From contig NZ_LT607412.1 of assembly GCF_900091455.1 (NCBI RefSeq), positions 5,580,001-5,644,000 on the forward strand: a DNA stretch of 64,000 bases, read 5' to 3'. Both the position numbers and the translations under genes were made by a program. Below the pieces are notes generated by a model that had not been told where the DNA came from, did no database searches, and saw only the letters and a list, made by a program, of their open reading frames with translations. Shown here one piece after another: positions 42,923-52,020 of this stretch. Source of the stretch: Micromonospora coriariae (GTDB lineage Bacteria > Actinomycetota > Actinomycetes > Mycobacteriales > Micromonosporaceae). Positions within the stretch are counted from its first letter, which is position 1. The number at the start of each line of letters is the position of its first letter.

Positions 42923-45900
42923 ATGTTCAGACGTCCACAATGGAGGCGCACAGCCAGATCACTGGTGAGCGCTGGTGCGGCGATGATCCTCGCCGCGACA
43001 TGTCTGGCCAGTATCGGCTCGGGCGCGCAGGCGGCGCCCGGCGGAACGGGGGCCGGCGCCGCTCCCGGGGACAAGATCCGACCGGAGCTCGCGAAGCAGC
43101 TCCAGGCCAAGAGCGAAGGGGACTTCTGGATCCGGTTCAAGGACCGGGCGGACCTGAGCAAGGCCAGCGCCATCAAGGACTGGTCGAAGCGCGGCGCGGC
43201 GGTCGCGGAGGCACTGCGCAGGACGGCCGCCGACAGTCAGGGCAAGATCCGGGCCGAACTCGACGGGTCGGGCACCAAGTACCAGACCTTCTGGGCGACC
43301 AACGCCATAAAGGTGAGCAGCGGCTCACTGGCGATGGTGCAGAAGTTCGCAGCCCACTCGGAGGTGGAGGGTCTCTACGCCCCGGTCGCCTACAAGGTGC
43401 CGGAGGTCACCAAGGGCACCGACGAGAAGACCGTGAACGCTCTCGAGTGGGGCATCGCGAACATCAACGCCGACGACGTCTGGAGCCAGTACGGCGTCAC
43501 CGGCGAGGGCATCACCATCGCGAACATCGACACCGGGGTCCAGTTCGACCACCCGGCGTTGGTCGGCTCCTACCGCGGCAACAACGGCGACGGCACGTTC
43601 GACCACAACTACAACTGGTACAACGCCGCCGGGACGTGCGCGACCGCGCCCTGTGACACCAATGGCCACGGTACGCACACGATGGGCACCATGGCCGGCT
43701 CCGACGGCGCGAACCAGATCGGTGTCGCTCCCGGGGTCAAGTGGATCGCGGCGAACGGCTGCTGCCCCAGCGACGCTGCGCTGATCGAGTCCGGTCAGTG
43801 GATGCTCGAGCCGCTGGACCTCAACGGCCAGAACCCGGACGCGAGCAAGCGCCCGAACATCATCAACAACTCGTGGGGCAGCCAGAACCCGTCCAACGAG
43901 CCCTTCATGGAGGACGTGACGCTGGCCTGGGCCGCCTCCGGGATCTTCGGGGTCTGGTCCAACGGCAACAGCGGGCCGGCCTGCCAGACCAGTGGTTCGC
44001 CGGGCAGCCTCGTCAGCAACTACTCCACCGGCGCGTACGACATCAACAACAACGTCGCTGGCTTCTCGGGCCGGGGCGTCGGGCAGAACGGCGAGATCAA
44101 GCCCAACATCTCGGCGCCGGGCGTGAACGTCCGGTCGAGCATTCCGGGCAACGCCTACGGCAGCATCAGTGGCACGTCGATGGCCGCTCCGCACCTCGCG
44201 GGCGCGATCGCCCTGCTGTACTCGGCGGCCCCGTCGCTGGTCGGTGACATCAACGCGACCCGTGCGCTGCTCAACGGCGCCGCGATCGACAAGGCCGACG
44301 ACCAGTGCGGTGGCACCCCGGCGGACAACAACGTCTACGGCGAAGGCCGACTGGACGCCCTCGCCCTGCTCAACGCCGCCCCGACCGGCGACACCGGCAC
44401 CCTGGCCGGCACGGTCACCGACGCGGCCACCGGCAGCCCGATCGCCGGTGCCACCCTGACGCTCACCGGGCCGACCGGCCGCGAGGTGACCACCGGCGCC
44501 GACGGCAAGTACTCGACCACGCTCCCGATCGGTGACTACCAGGTCGCCGTGTCGGCGTTCGGGTACGGCGGCACGACCAAGCCGGCGACCGTCACCGACG
44601 GCGCGACCACGACGCTCAACGTCGCGCTGACGGCGGTGGCCAGCGTCAACGTCACCGGAGCGGTCACCGACGGTTCCGGACACGGCTGGCCGCTGTACGC
44701 CAAGGTCACCGTGACCGGCGTGTCGGGCGTGTACGACTACACCACGCCGGCGAACGGCCGCTACAGCATCAAGCTGCCGGCCGGGCAGACCTACACCCTG
44801 ACGTACGAGTCGCAGTACCCGGGCTACCAGACCGTCACCAAGGAGGTCGTGGTCGGCTCGCGCAACGTGACCGCCAACGTCGCGGTGCCGGTGAACACCA
44901 CCACCTGCACGACGGCGCCCGGCTACACGTTCGGCTCCGACGGTGAGTACGAGACCTTCGATGGCGCCACCGTGCCGGCCGGCTGGTCCGTGGTGGACAA
45001 CAAGGGCAACGGCCAGGGCTGGAAGTTCACCGACGACGGCAACCGCGGCAACCTGACCGGTGGCACCGGCAACTTCGCGGTGGTCGACAGTGACGCGTAC
45101 GGCGCCGGCGGGAGCCAGGACACCTCCCTGGTCAGCCCGGTGGTCAACCTGACCGACGTCACGGCCCCGGTCGTCCGCTTCAACCAGGACTTCAACCAGT
45201 TGGCCGACGACACCGGCGATGTCGATCTGAGCATCGACGGCGGTGCCACCTGGACCAACGTGCTCCGGCAGGAGACGGACGTCCGGGGTCCGAAGGTCAC
45301 CGAGATCCCGATCCCGCAGGCGGCCGGCAAGGCGCAGGTCCAGGTGCGGTTCCACTACTACGACGCCTCGTACGAGTGGTGGTGGGAGGTCGACAACGTA
45401 CTGATCGGCAGCCAGGTCACCTGCGTGCCGGTCGACGGCGGTCTGGTCGTCGGTCACGTCCGTGACAAGAACGACAGCAGCTACGTCAACGGCGCCACCG
45501 TCACCAGTGCCGACCGGCCCAGCGAGAGTGCCGTCACCGTGGCGACCCCGGACGACCCGGGGCTGGCCGACGGCTTCTACTGGCTGTACTCGACGCTGAC
45601 CGACACCCACAAGTTCACCGCGAAGGCCGGCAACTACGTCAGCCAGAGCAAGCAGGTCGACGTCCAGGCCGACTGGGCGACCGCCGCGAACTTCCAGCTC
45701 GCGGCCGGCCGGCTGTCGGTGACGCCGGCTCAGGTGAGCGCGACGGTGCAGATGCCCAGCGGCAAGGCCAGCAGGACGTTCACGGTGACCAACACCGGCG
45801 GGGCGCCTGTCGAGGTCGAGTTCAGTGAGCGCGACAACGGATTCGAACTCCTCCGGGCGGACGGGTCCCGGATGACCAGGCAGCAGGTGCTCGGAGCCAC

Positions 45901-47335
45901 CGGCGCACCGGAGCAGCGGCTCACCGTCCCGACGTCGTTCGCCGCCAAGGCGTCCGGCAGGGCGGCCATGGCGGCCCCCGCCGCGGTCACCCCGCAGGCC
46001 GCACCGTGGACGGACATCACCGACTACCCGGCCAACATCATGGACAACCGGGTGGTGAGCCTGGACGGCAAGGTCTACTCGATCGGTGGTGGTGACGGGT
46101 CCAGCTCGACCACGAAGAACTACGCCTACGACGCGGTTGCCCAGACCTGGACGGCGATCGCCGACCTGCCGGGCGCTCGCAACGCCCTGGCGGTGGGCGT
46201 CGTGGATGGCAAGATCATCGCGACCGGCGGCTGGGCGGACGGCGGTCCGGACGCGGCCACCTGGTCGTACGACCCGGCGGCGAACACCTGGACGGAGCTG
46301 GCCGACAACCCGGCGCCGAGAGCTGCCGCCGGGCAGGCCGTCGTCGACGGCAAGCTGTACGCCATCGGTGGCTGCACCACTGCGGCCTGTACGCCGATGT
46401 CGAACACGGTCGTCCGGTACGACCCGGGCAGTGACACCTGGGAGACGATGGCCAACTACCCGAAGTCGGTGGCCTTCGCCTCCTGCGGCGGGATCGACGG
46501 CACGATCTACTGCACCGGTGGCAACGACGGGGCCGCCGCGCAGAAGGCCAGCTACGCCTTCGACCCGGGTGCCAACACCTGGACCGCGATCGCCGACGCG
46601 CCGGTCGACAACTGGGCCAGCTCGTTCGCTGTCGCCAGCGGCAAGCTCCTCGTTGTCGGTGGTTCGCAGGGTGGGGCCATCAGCAACGCCGGCTTCGCCT
46701 ACGACCCGGCCACCAGCTCGTGGTCGAACCTGCCGAACGCCAACACCGCGCGGTACCGCGGTGGCGCGGCGTGCGGCTTCTACAAGATCGGTGGCTCGTC
46801 CGGCAGCTTCAGCGCGGCGCCGGACAGCGAGGTGCTGCCCGGGTTCGAGGGTTGCGCCGAGGCGGCGGCCGATGTCAGCTGGATGACGATCGACAAGTCG
46901 GCGGTCACCCTGACGCCGGGTCAGAAGGTCACGGTCACCGTCGGGATGACGGCGAACGTGGACCAGCCGGGCACCTACTCCGGCTCGGTCGGCATCAAGG
47001 AGAACACGCCGTACACGGTGGCGCCGGTGGCGGTGACCATGACCGCGACGCCTCCGAAGACGTGGGGCAAGCTCATGGGCACGGTGACCGGAACGAGCTG
47101 CCAGGGTGCGACCTCGCCGATTGCCGGCGCGGTGGTTCAGGTCGACTCGTGGGCGATGTCGTGGACCTTCGCCACCGACACCCAGGGCAAGTACGCCTAC
47201 TGGGTGGACCGTCGGAACAACCCGCTCACGATGATCGTCGCCAAGGACGGCTGGAAGCCGCAGACCCGTCAGACGAGGATCGACACCACCACGCCCACTG
47301 TGGAGAACTTCGGGTTGTCGCCGATCCGGTGCTGA
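42923..47335 (+). CDS. Secreted S8 (subtilisin/bacillopeptidase F-like) protease with accessory domains
   Basis: A 1470-residue protein with a Sec signal peptide (cleavage near AQAAP), an I9-like propeptide, and an S8 catalytic domain with Asp203 (ANIDTGV), His249 (NGHGTHT) and Ser419 (SGTSMAAPH). Then follow two carboxypeptidase-regulatory-like domains (about 495-680), a jelly-roll/MAM-like region with IGSQVTC, another regulatory-like domain, a Kelch propeller (five or so repeats such as WTAIADLPGARNALAVGVVDGKIIATGG), and a final carboxypeptidase-like domain. Bacillopeptidase F-like proteins degrade extracellular protein. GGGAGG precedes the ATG. Confidence 0.95.
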   Translation: MFRRPQWRRTARSLVSAGAAMILAATCLASIGSGAQAAPGGTGAGAAPGDKIRPELAKQLQAKSEGDFWIRFKDRADLSKASAIKDWSKRGAAVAEALRRTAADSQGKIRAELDGSGTKYQTFWATNAIKVSSGSLAMVQKFAAHSEVEGLYAPVAYKVPEVTKGTDEKTVNALEWGIANINADDVWSQYGVTGEGITIANIDTGVQFDHPALVGSYRGNNGDGTFDHNYNWYNAAGTCATAPCDTNGHGTHTMGTMAGSDGANQIGVAPGVKWIAANGCCPSDAALIESGQWMLEPLDLNGQNPDASKRPNIINNSWGSQNPSNEPFMEDVTLAWAASGIFGVWSNGNSGPACQTSGSPGSLVSNYSTGAYDINNNVAGFSGRGVGQNGEIKPNISAPGVNVRSSIPGNAYGSISGTSMAAPHLAGAIALLYSAAPSLVGDINATRALLNGAAIDKADDQCGGTPADNNVYGEGRLDALALLNAAPTGDTGTLAGTVTDAATGSPIAGATLTLTGPTGREVTTGADGKYSTTLPIGDYQVAVSAFGYGGTTKPATVTDGATTTLNVALTAVASVNVTGAVTDGSGHGWPLYAKVTVTGVSGVYDYTTPANGRYSIKLPAGQTYTLTYESQYPGYQTVTKEVVVGSRNVTANVAVPVNTTTCTTAPGYTFGSDGEYETFDGATVPAGWSVVDNKGNGQGWKFTDDGNRGNLTGGTGNFAVVDSDAYGAGGSQDTSLVSPVVNLTDVTAPVVRFNQDFNQLADDTGDVDLSIDGGATWTNVLRQETDVRGPKVTEIPIPQAAGKAQVQVRFHYYDASYEWWWEVDNVLIGSQVTCVPVDGGLVVGHVRDKNDSSYVNGATVTSADRPSESAVTVATPDDPGLADGFYWLYSTLTDTHKFTAKAGNYVSQSKQVDVQADWATAANFQLAAGRLSVTPAQVSATVQMPSGKASRTFTVTNTGGAPVEVEFSERDNGFELLRADGSRMTRQQVLGATGAPEQRLTVPTSFAAKASGRAAMAAPAAVTPQAAPWTDITDYPANIMDNRVVSLDGKVYSIGGGDGSSSTTKNYAYDAVAQTWTAIADLPGARNALAVGVVDGKIIATGGWADGGPDAATWSYDPAANTWTELADNPAPRAAAGQAVVDGKLYAIGGCTTAACTPMSNTVVRYDPGSDTWETMANYPKSVAFASCGGIDGTIYCTGGNDGAAAQKASYAFDPGANTWTAIADAPVDNWASSFAVASGKLLVVGGSQGGAISNAGFAYDPATSSWSNLPNANTARYRGGAACGFYKIGGSSGSFSAAPDSEVLPGFEGCAEAAADVSWMTIDKSAVTLTPGQKVTVTVGMTANVDQPGTYSGSVGIKENTPYTVAPVAVTMTATPPKTWGKLMGTVTGTSCQGATSPIAGAVVQVDSWAMSWTFATDTQGKYAYWVDRRNNPLTMIVAKDGWKPQTRQTRIDTTTPTVENFGLSPIRC

Positions 47336-47358
47336 ACGCCTGACCGGTAACTGACAGA

Positions 47359-47393
47359 TCCGGCCCGCCTGGTCACCGACCGGGCGGGCCGGA
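47359..47393 (+). terminator. Long hairpin terminator of the protease gene
   Basis: A 16-bp stem with one T.G wobble and a 3-nt loop (47359-47374 with 47378-47393), 24 bp past the stop and just before the convergent regulator gene. Confidence 0.75.
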
Positions 47394-47409
47394 CCAATTT
47401 CGTCGACGG

Positions 47410-47925
47410 TCAGACCGGGGTGAGCCGGAAGCCGACGCCGCGAACCGAATGGATCGTCGCCGCGGCGTTGAGCCTGGCGAGTTTGCGGCGTACCCGGCGG
47501 ACCACGGAGTGCATGTCCGAGCCGCGGCCGAGGTGCCTGTTGCCCCAGACCTTGAGGTGCAGTCGCTCGTAGGTCCAGACCTGCCCGGGCGCGTCGACCA
47601 GGCAGAGCAGAACGTCATGCTCCAACCGGGTCAGGTCGATCTCCCGGTCGCGCCACCGCAGCACCCGGCGGTCGGAATCGACAGCCAGGTCGGGTGGTGG
47701 CGGCGTCTGCGGGCTCTGTGCCACGTCGGGCACCACGCTCTGGGCGGTCGGTAGCACAGTGGCGGTGGCGGGCATCTCCGCCACACCGAGAAACTCCCGC
47801 GCCTGATCGACATTCGAGACGATCAGGAAGGCGTCACTCCCGCCGAGCAGCCGGGCCAGTTGCCGGCGCTCGGCCGGCGAGGACGCGATGCCGATGACCA
47901 GGGAGGCGACCGGAATCCCCTGCAT
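47410..47925 (-). CDS. Winged-helix (OmpR-type) regulator, paralogue of 42091-42744
   Basis: A 171-residue protein. C-terminal Trans_reg_C domain (DREIDLTRLEHDVLLCLVDAPGQVWTYERLHLKVWG...SVVRRVRRKLARLNAAATIHSVRGVGFRL). The short N-terminal domain (ASLVIGIASSPAERRQLARLLGGSDAFLIVSNVDQAREFL) parallels the other regulator's. They share the ASSPAER / SSPAER element and the LTRLEHD start of the DNA-binding domain. It converges on the protease gene. Confidence 0.82.
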   Translation of the reverse strand: MQGIPVASLVIGIASSPAERRQLARLLGGSDAFLIVSNVDQAREFLGVAEMPATATVLPTAQSVVPDVAQSPQTPPPPDLAVDSDRRVLRWRDREIDLTRLEHDVLLCLVDAPGQVWTYERLHLKVWGNRHLGRGSDMHSVVRRVRRKLARLNAAATIHSVRGVGFRLTPV

Positions 47926-48264
47926 TTACCCCAACCCCTTCCGGTTCCCCAACTCACTCCGGATGGTTTTCGCACCGCCGACCGAAACATTGCTTGATCG
48001 GCGTCCTGACCTTAGTGGTATTGCGTCTCGGCAGGGTAAAACATAGTTGCATGCAAGCATATGAATGACCTTTCACGGTTTGCATAAGTCATTCGAGATG
48101 GCTTGGCAGGGTTTGCCCGGGGAATTTGTGATATCGAGGCGTCGTGGGCACCGCTGGCCGGTCGGCGTACCGACGGGTCCACCCGTTTCTCCTGCCGCCC
48201 GGACCGGGAACTGTGACAGAACCAAGACAATCCGCGGACGGCGTCCGGATCTGGCGGCCCGACG
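47926..48264. other. 339-bp intergenic region, AT-rich in the middle
   Basis: No protein-like frame. It contains TTGCATGCAA (about 48050) and an inverted repeat GAATGAC...GTCATTC (48063-48069 with 48088-48094). It should hold the divergent promoters of the winged-helix gene and the PAP2 gene; I cannot define them. Confidence 0.4.
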
Positions 48265-49278
48265 ATGGTCGGCATGTCCCTCGGATCGTCGTACATCGGA
48301 CGGTTGGCGCCCGGCCCGCGGCCGGCGCGACCGCTGCCACATCTTCGCGCGGCCGCGCCGCTGGGCCGGCTGCTGCTCGGGGCGGCCCTGGGCCACCTGC
48401 TCGCCCTGGCCCTCACCTACGCGGTGTTCGTGCGGACCCACCCCGGTCAGTGGCTCGACGGGCTGCTCCTGCCCCGCGCCGAGCGGGGCGGGGGCTACGA
48501 GCAGCAGACCGTCCTGGTGGGTCCGGCCAGGACAGTGCTGGCGACCTTCGGCAACCCGGCGCTGCTGGCCGCCCTGCTCGGCGCGGTGCTGCTGGTGGGA
48601 GCGCTCTGCCGACGGCTGCTGGCCGGAGTGATGGGTGTCGGCATGGTCGTCTGCGCGGTGGTGGTGGCCGGGGCGGTGAAGTCGCTGCTTGCCCGCCCGG
48701 ACCTCCAGATCGTCAGTTCCAGCACCCACAACAGCTTCCCCAGTGGTCACGTCGCGGCCGCGACGGCCCTGCTGCTGGCGTTCATGCTGGTCCTGCCCGC
48801 GTGGGCCCGACGCTGGCTGGCGGTGCCGGGTGCGGCAGGTGTCGCGGTGATCGCCTCGGCCACCATGATCGCTGGCTGGCACCGCTTCAGTGACGCTCTC
48901 GGCGGGGTCCTGCTGGGTGTGACGCTGTTCTGCCTGGCCGCGGCTGCGGTGGCGGGGCGGCGCGGAGACACCGATCAGGGCGCCGGTCCGCGGCGCGCAC
49001 CGGGCGGCGCGGTGGGGCGCAGGCTGGTCGAGGGAGCGGTGGTGCTGGCCGTGCTGCTCTGGGCGCTTCTGGTGGTGATGCCCGGTCTGGCCGCATCGGT
49101 GCAGCCCGGACTGCTGGTCGCCATCGTGGCGGTGACCGGGGCGACGATGGTGGCGGTGGGCTCGGTGGTGTTCCTGGTGCGGTCGGCTGATTTCGTCGCC
49201 CCACCCGGCCGGTGGCAGCGCGCCCAGCGGCACGTGACGGCGGGCGGCAGGGACGGCGCGGCGCCGCGGCGGGGCTGA
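48265..49278 (+). CDS. PAP2-family membrane phosphatase
   Basis: A 337-residue protein with about eight membrane helices. The three phosphatase motifs are present: KSLLARP (K-x6-RP type), SSTHNSFPSGHVAAAT (PSGH), and SATMIAGWHRFSDALGG (H-x3-D). It probably dephosphorylates undecaprenyl or phosphatidyl-type lipids at the outer face of the membrane. Start ATG 48265 or 48274. Followed by an OmpR two-component system. Confidence 0.9.
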   Translation: MVGMSLGSSYIGRLAPGPRPARPLPHLRAAAPLGRLLLGAALGHLLALALTYAVFVRTHPGQWLDGLLLPRAERGGGYEQQTVLVGPARTVLATFGNPALLAALLGAVLLVGALCRRLLAGVMGVGMVVCAVVVAGAVKSLLARPDLQIVSSSTHNSFPSGHVAAATALLLAFMLVLPAWARRWLAVPGAAGVAVIASATMIAGWHRFSDALGGVLLGVTLFCLAAAAVAGRRGDTDQGAGPRRAPGGAVGRRLVEGAVVLAVLLWALLVVMPGLAASVQPGLLVAIVAVTGATMVAVGSVVFLVRSADFVAPPGRWQRAQRHVTAGGRDGAAPRRG

Positions 49279-49339
49279 GACCCGACCGTCCGGACATCGA
49301 CCGAAGGCTAAATCTATTCATGATGGGATACTTGACGAC

Positions 49340-50035
49340 ATGTCCCAGGTCCTGCTGATCGAAGACCACCAGACGGTGCGCGACGGGTTGCAACTGGCGC
49401 TCACCCGACAGGGCCACACCGTCGACGCCGTGGCCACCGGTGAGCAGGGGTTGGCGCGGCTGCGGGTGGCCCCGTCCGACGTCGTGGTGCTCGATCTCAT
49501 GCTGCCCGGGATGGACGGGTTCGAGGTCTGCCGCCGGATCCGGCAGCTCGGCGACCTTCCGATCATCATGCTCACCGCCCGCAACGACGACATGGACGTG
49601 GTGGCGGGCCTGGAGGCCGGCGCCGACGACTACGTGGTCAAGCCCGTGCAGGCCCGGGTGCTCGAGGCGCGCATCCGGGCGGTGCTGCGGCGGACCAGCG
49701 GCGAGTCGCGGCGCACCGGCGGCGAGCGGTCCGGCCCGGAACAGCACGGTTCCCTCACCATCGACCGGGCCGCGCTGGTGGTCAGCAAGGAGGGACTGCC
49801 GGTCAGCCTCGCCCCGACGGAGCTGCGCCTGCTGCTCGAACTCGCCCAGACGCCGGGCCAGGTGCTGAGCCGCCAGCAGCTGCTGGAGGCCGTGTGGGAG
49901 CACGGTTACCTCGGTGACTCGCGCCTGGTGGACGCCTGCGTGCAGCGGCTGCGCGCCAAGATCGAGGACGACTCGTCGGCGCCGGTCTTCATCCAGACGG
50001 TCCGCGGTTTCGGTTACCGGTTCGGGCCGCTGTGA
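49340..50035 (+). CDS. OmpR-family response regulator
   Basis: A 231-residue regulator: receiver with acidic IEDH, Asp52 in VVVLDLMLPG, Thr in IMLTARN, Lys in YVVKPVQ; C-terminal winged helix (LTIDRAALVVSKEG..., VDACVQRLRAKIEDDSSAPVFIQTVRGFGYRF). Its stop overlaps the following kinase GTG by 4 bp. Confidence 0.95.
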   Translation: MSQVLLIEDHQTVRDGLQLALTRQGHTVDAVATGEQGLARLRVAPSDVVVLDLMLPGMDGFEVCRRIRQLGDLPIIMLTARNDDMDVVAGLEAGADDYVVKPVQARVLEARIRAVLRRTSGESRRTGGERSGPEQHGSLTIDRAALVVSKEGLPVSLAPTELRLLLELAQTPGQVLSRQQLLEAVWEHGYLGDSRLVDACVQRLRAKIEDDSSAPVFIQTVRGFGYRFGPL

Positions 50036-51498
50036 CGCCGTGGCGTTGGACCGGCGGCCGAACGTCGGGCCTGCGGGTCCGGCTGCTGCTGGCGTTCGCG
50101 TTGCTGGGCCTGACCACCACGGCGGTGGTGGCCAGCGGAAGCTACATCCAGGCCCGGACGGTCATCCTCCAGCAGGCGCAGGACGCCGCGGTGGCGTCGC
50201 TGACCGATCAGCTCAGTCAGGCCTATCCGATACGCCGACTCCCGCCGTCCCAGGGGGAACTCGACACGATGGCCCAGCGCCTCTCCGACCGGGAGGGGTA
50301 CGCGGTGATCCTCTACCGCGACATGCGGGCACAGGGCGCTCAGGGGCCCGAGCCGCTCACCCCCGAGCTGCGGCAGGCGGTCGGGGATGGCGTCATCGCC
50401 TGGCAACGCGTCTCGCGAGGCGGAGAACCCCTGCTGCTCATCGGGACCCAGCTGAAGATCGACCGGGCCGACGGCTTGTCGGTGCCGTCCGGCGTGGAGG
50501 TCTACTCGGTGCGCAGCCTCGCCTCCGAACAGCAGAGCATCGACCGGCTCGCCACCCTGGCGTGGCTCACCGGCGGGCTCTCCCTGGTCCTCGCGGTCCT
50601 GCTGGCCCTGCTGGCCGCCCGGGGAGTGCTGCGCCCGGTCCGCGAGCTGGGCAGGGCGGCGCGCCGGCTCGGTGAGGGCGACCTGACCACCCGGCTGGCG
50701 GTGCGGGGCGTCGACGAACTGGCCGACGTGGCGCGGACCTTCAATGACACCGCGGGAACGCTGGAGCGGCAGGTCGGCGAACTGCGGCGGATGGAGGCCG
50801 ACGCCCGACGCTTCGTGGCCGACGTGTCGCACGAACTCCGCACGCCACTGGCCGCGATGACGGCGGTCACCGACGTGCTCGACGAGGAGGCGGACCGGCT
50901 GCCCGGGGACGCCGGCCGGGCCGCCCGGCTCGTCAGTCAGGAGACGCAGAACCTCACCCAGCTGGTCAACGACCTCATCGAGGTCAGCAGGTTCGACTCC
51001 GGCACCGCGCGGCTCGCCCTCGACGACGTCGACGTGGCCGCGGCGGTGACCGCGACCCTCCGGGTCCGGCGCTGGTCCGATCGGGTACGGGCCGAGCTGC
51101 CGTCCGGAGTTCTCGCCCGGTTGGACCCCCGCCGGCTGGACGTCATCGTCGCCAACCTGGTCGGCAACGCGTTCCGGCACGGCGCCGAGCCGGTGTCGGT
51201 GCGCCTGCGCGCCGAGCCGGACTGGATCACCATCGAGGTCCGCGACCAGGGGCCGGGGCTGGACCCGGAGGTGCTGCCGCACGTCTTCGGCCGCTTCTAC
51301 AAGGCGGACACCGCCCGGACCCGCTCGGAGGGCAGCGGCCTCGGCCTCGCCATCGCGTGGGAGAACGCGCGCCTGCACCAGCACGCCGGGCAGGCCGGAA
51401 GTCTCGTCGCGGGCAACGGTCCGACCGGCGGCGCGGTGTTCACGCTCCGACTGCCGCGCGTGGCCACGGACGCGGCGGACGCCGGAGGCGTACGGTGA
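50032..51498 (+). CDS. Sensor histidine kinase (HisKA/HATPase)
   Basis: A 488-residue kinase with two membrane helices flanking an extracellular loop, then HAMP (LLAARGVLRPVRELGRAARRLGEGDLTTRL), HisKA with His in VADVSHELRTPLAAM, and HATPase (N box LVGNAFRHG, G1 DQGPGLDPE, G2 GSGLGLAI). Cognate to the overlapping response regulator. The stimulus is unknown; envelope stress is a guess from the neighbours. Confidence 0.95.
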   Translation: MTPWRWTGGRTSGLRVRLLLAFALLGLTTTAVVASGSYIQARTVILQQAQDAAVASLTDQLSQAYPIRRLPPSQGELDTMAQRLSDREGYAVILYRDMRAQGAQGPEPLTPELRQAVGDGVIAWQRVSRGGEPLLLIGTQLKIDRADGLSVPSGVEVYSVRSLASEQQSIDRLATLAWLTGGLSLVLAVLLALLAARGVLRPVRELGRAARRLGEGDLTTRLAVRGVDELADVARTFNDTAGTLERQVGELRRMEADARRFVADVSHELRTPLAAMTAVTDVLDEEADRLPGDAGRAARLVSQETQNLTQLVNDLIEVSRFDSGTARLALDDVDVAAAVTATLRVRRWSDRVRAELPSGVLARLDPRRLDVIVANLVGNAFRHGAEPVSVRLRAEPDWITIEVRDQGPGLDPEVLPHVFGRFYKADTARTRSEGSGLGLAIAWENARLHQHAGQAGSLVAGNGPTGGAVFTLRLPRVATDAADAGGVR

Positions 51499-52004
51499 CC
51501 GGCCGCCGGGCCGGCAGTGCCCTGCTCACCGGGGGGCTCCTGCTCACCCTGCTCGCGACGGGCTGCGGGGTTCGGCCCAGCGATGTCATCACCGGCCGCT
51601 CGGCGACGACCGGCCCCGCCGCGGGCGTCGACATCTACCTGCTCTCGCACGGACGACTCGCGCTTGTCATCCGGGAGACCAAGGAAAGGAGCATGGTCTC
51701 GCCGGAGAAGACGCTCGGCATGCTGGCGGCGGGCCCGGACGAGTCGGAACGGAGCCAGGGCCTCGTCAGCGAGGTGCCGGCCGGCCTGGTCCCGGCCTCC
51801 CCGGTGAAGCCGAACCTCGACGGGTCCGGCGTCACGGTGACGATGACGGGTGCCGTGCTGCCGTTGACGGCGGCCGCGGCCGACCAGATCATCTGCACCC
51901 TGGCCGATGCCCTGGCGCCCACCGGCCAGGGGGACAGCTTCTCCCCGGTCACCATCGCCGGGCCGGACGGCGCCCGGCCGCCCCGGCCCTGTCCGATCAA
52001 GTGA
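51495..52004 (+). CDS. Putative lipoprotein coupled to the two-component system
   Basis: A 169-residue protein with lipobox LLATGC near residue 22, then a GerMN/LpqB-like small domain (AGVDIYLLSHGRLALVIRETKE...VSPEKTLGMLAAGPDESERSQGL). GTG overlaps the kinase stop (GTGA), so it belongs to the same operon and may act as an accessory sensor or target. Confidence 0.72.
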   Translation: MTGRRAGSALLTGGLLLTLLATGCGVRPSDVITGRSATTGPAAGVDIYLLSHGRLALVIRETKERSMVSPEKTLGMLAAGPDESERSQGLVSEVPAGLVPASPVKPNLDGSGVTVTMTGAVLPLTAAAADQIICTLADALAPTGQGDSFSPVTIAGPDGARPPRPCPIK

Positions 52005-52020
52005 CCGGGGCGACGACCGC

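Noticed and set aside
43325..45610. A 761-residue minus-strand frame under the protease
   Set aside because: It is a shadow of the S8 protease gene; Val/Gly/Arg-rich with no domain motifs.
49340..52004. A VanRS pair controlling the neighbouring racemase/ligase operon
   Set aside because: The two-component genes are convergent with that operon and coupled to a lipoprotein instead. Proximity alone does not support the assignment, and no VanX/VanY/VanH gene is present.
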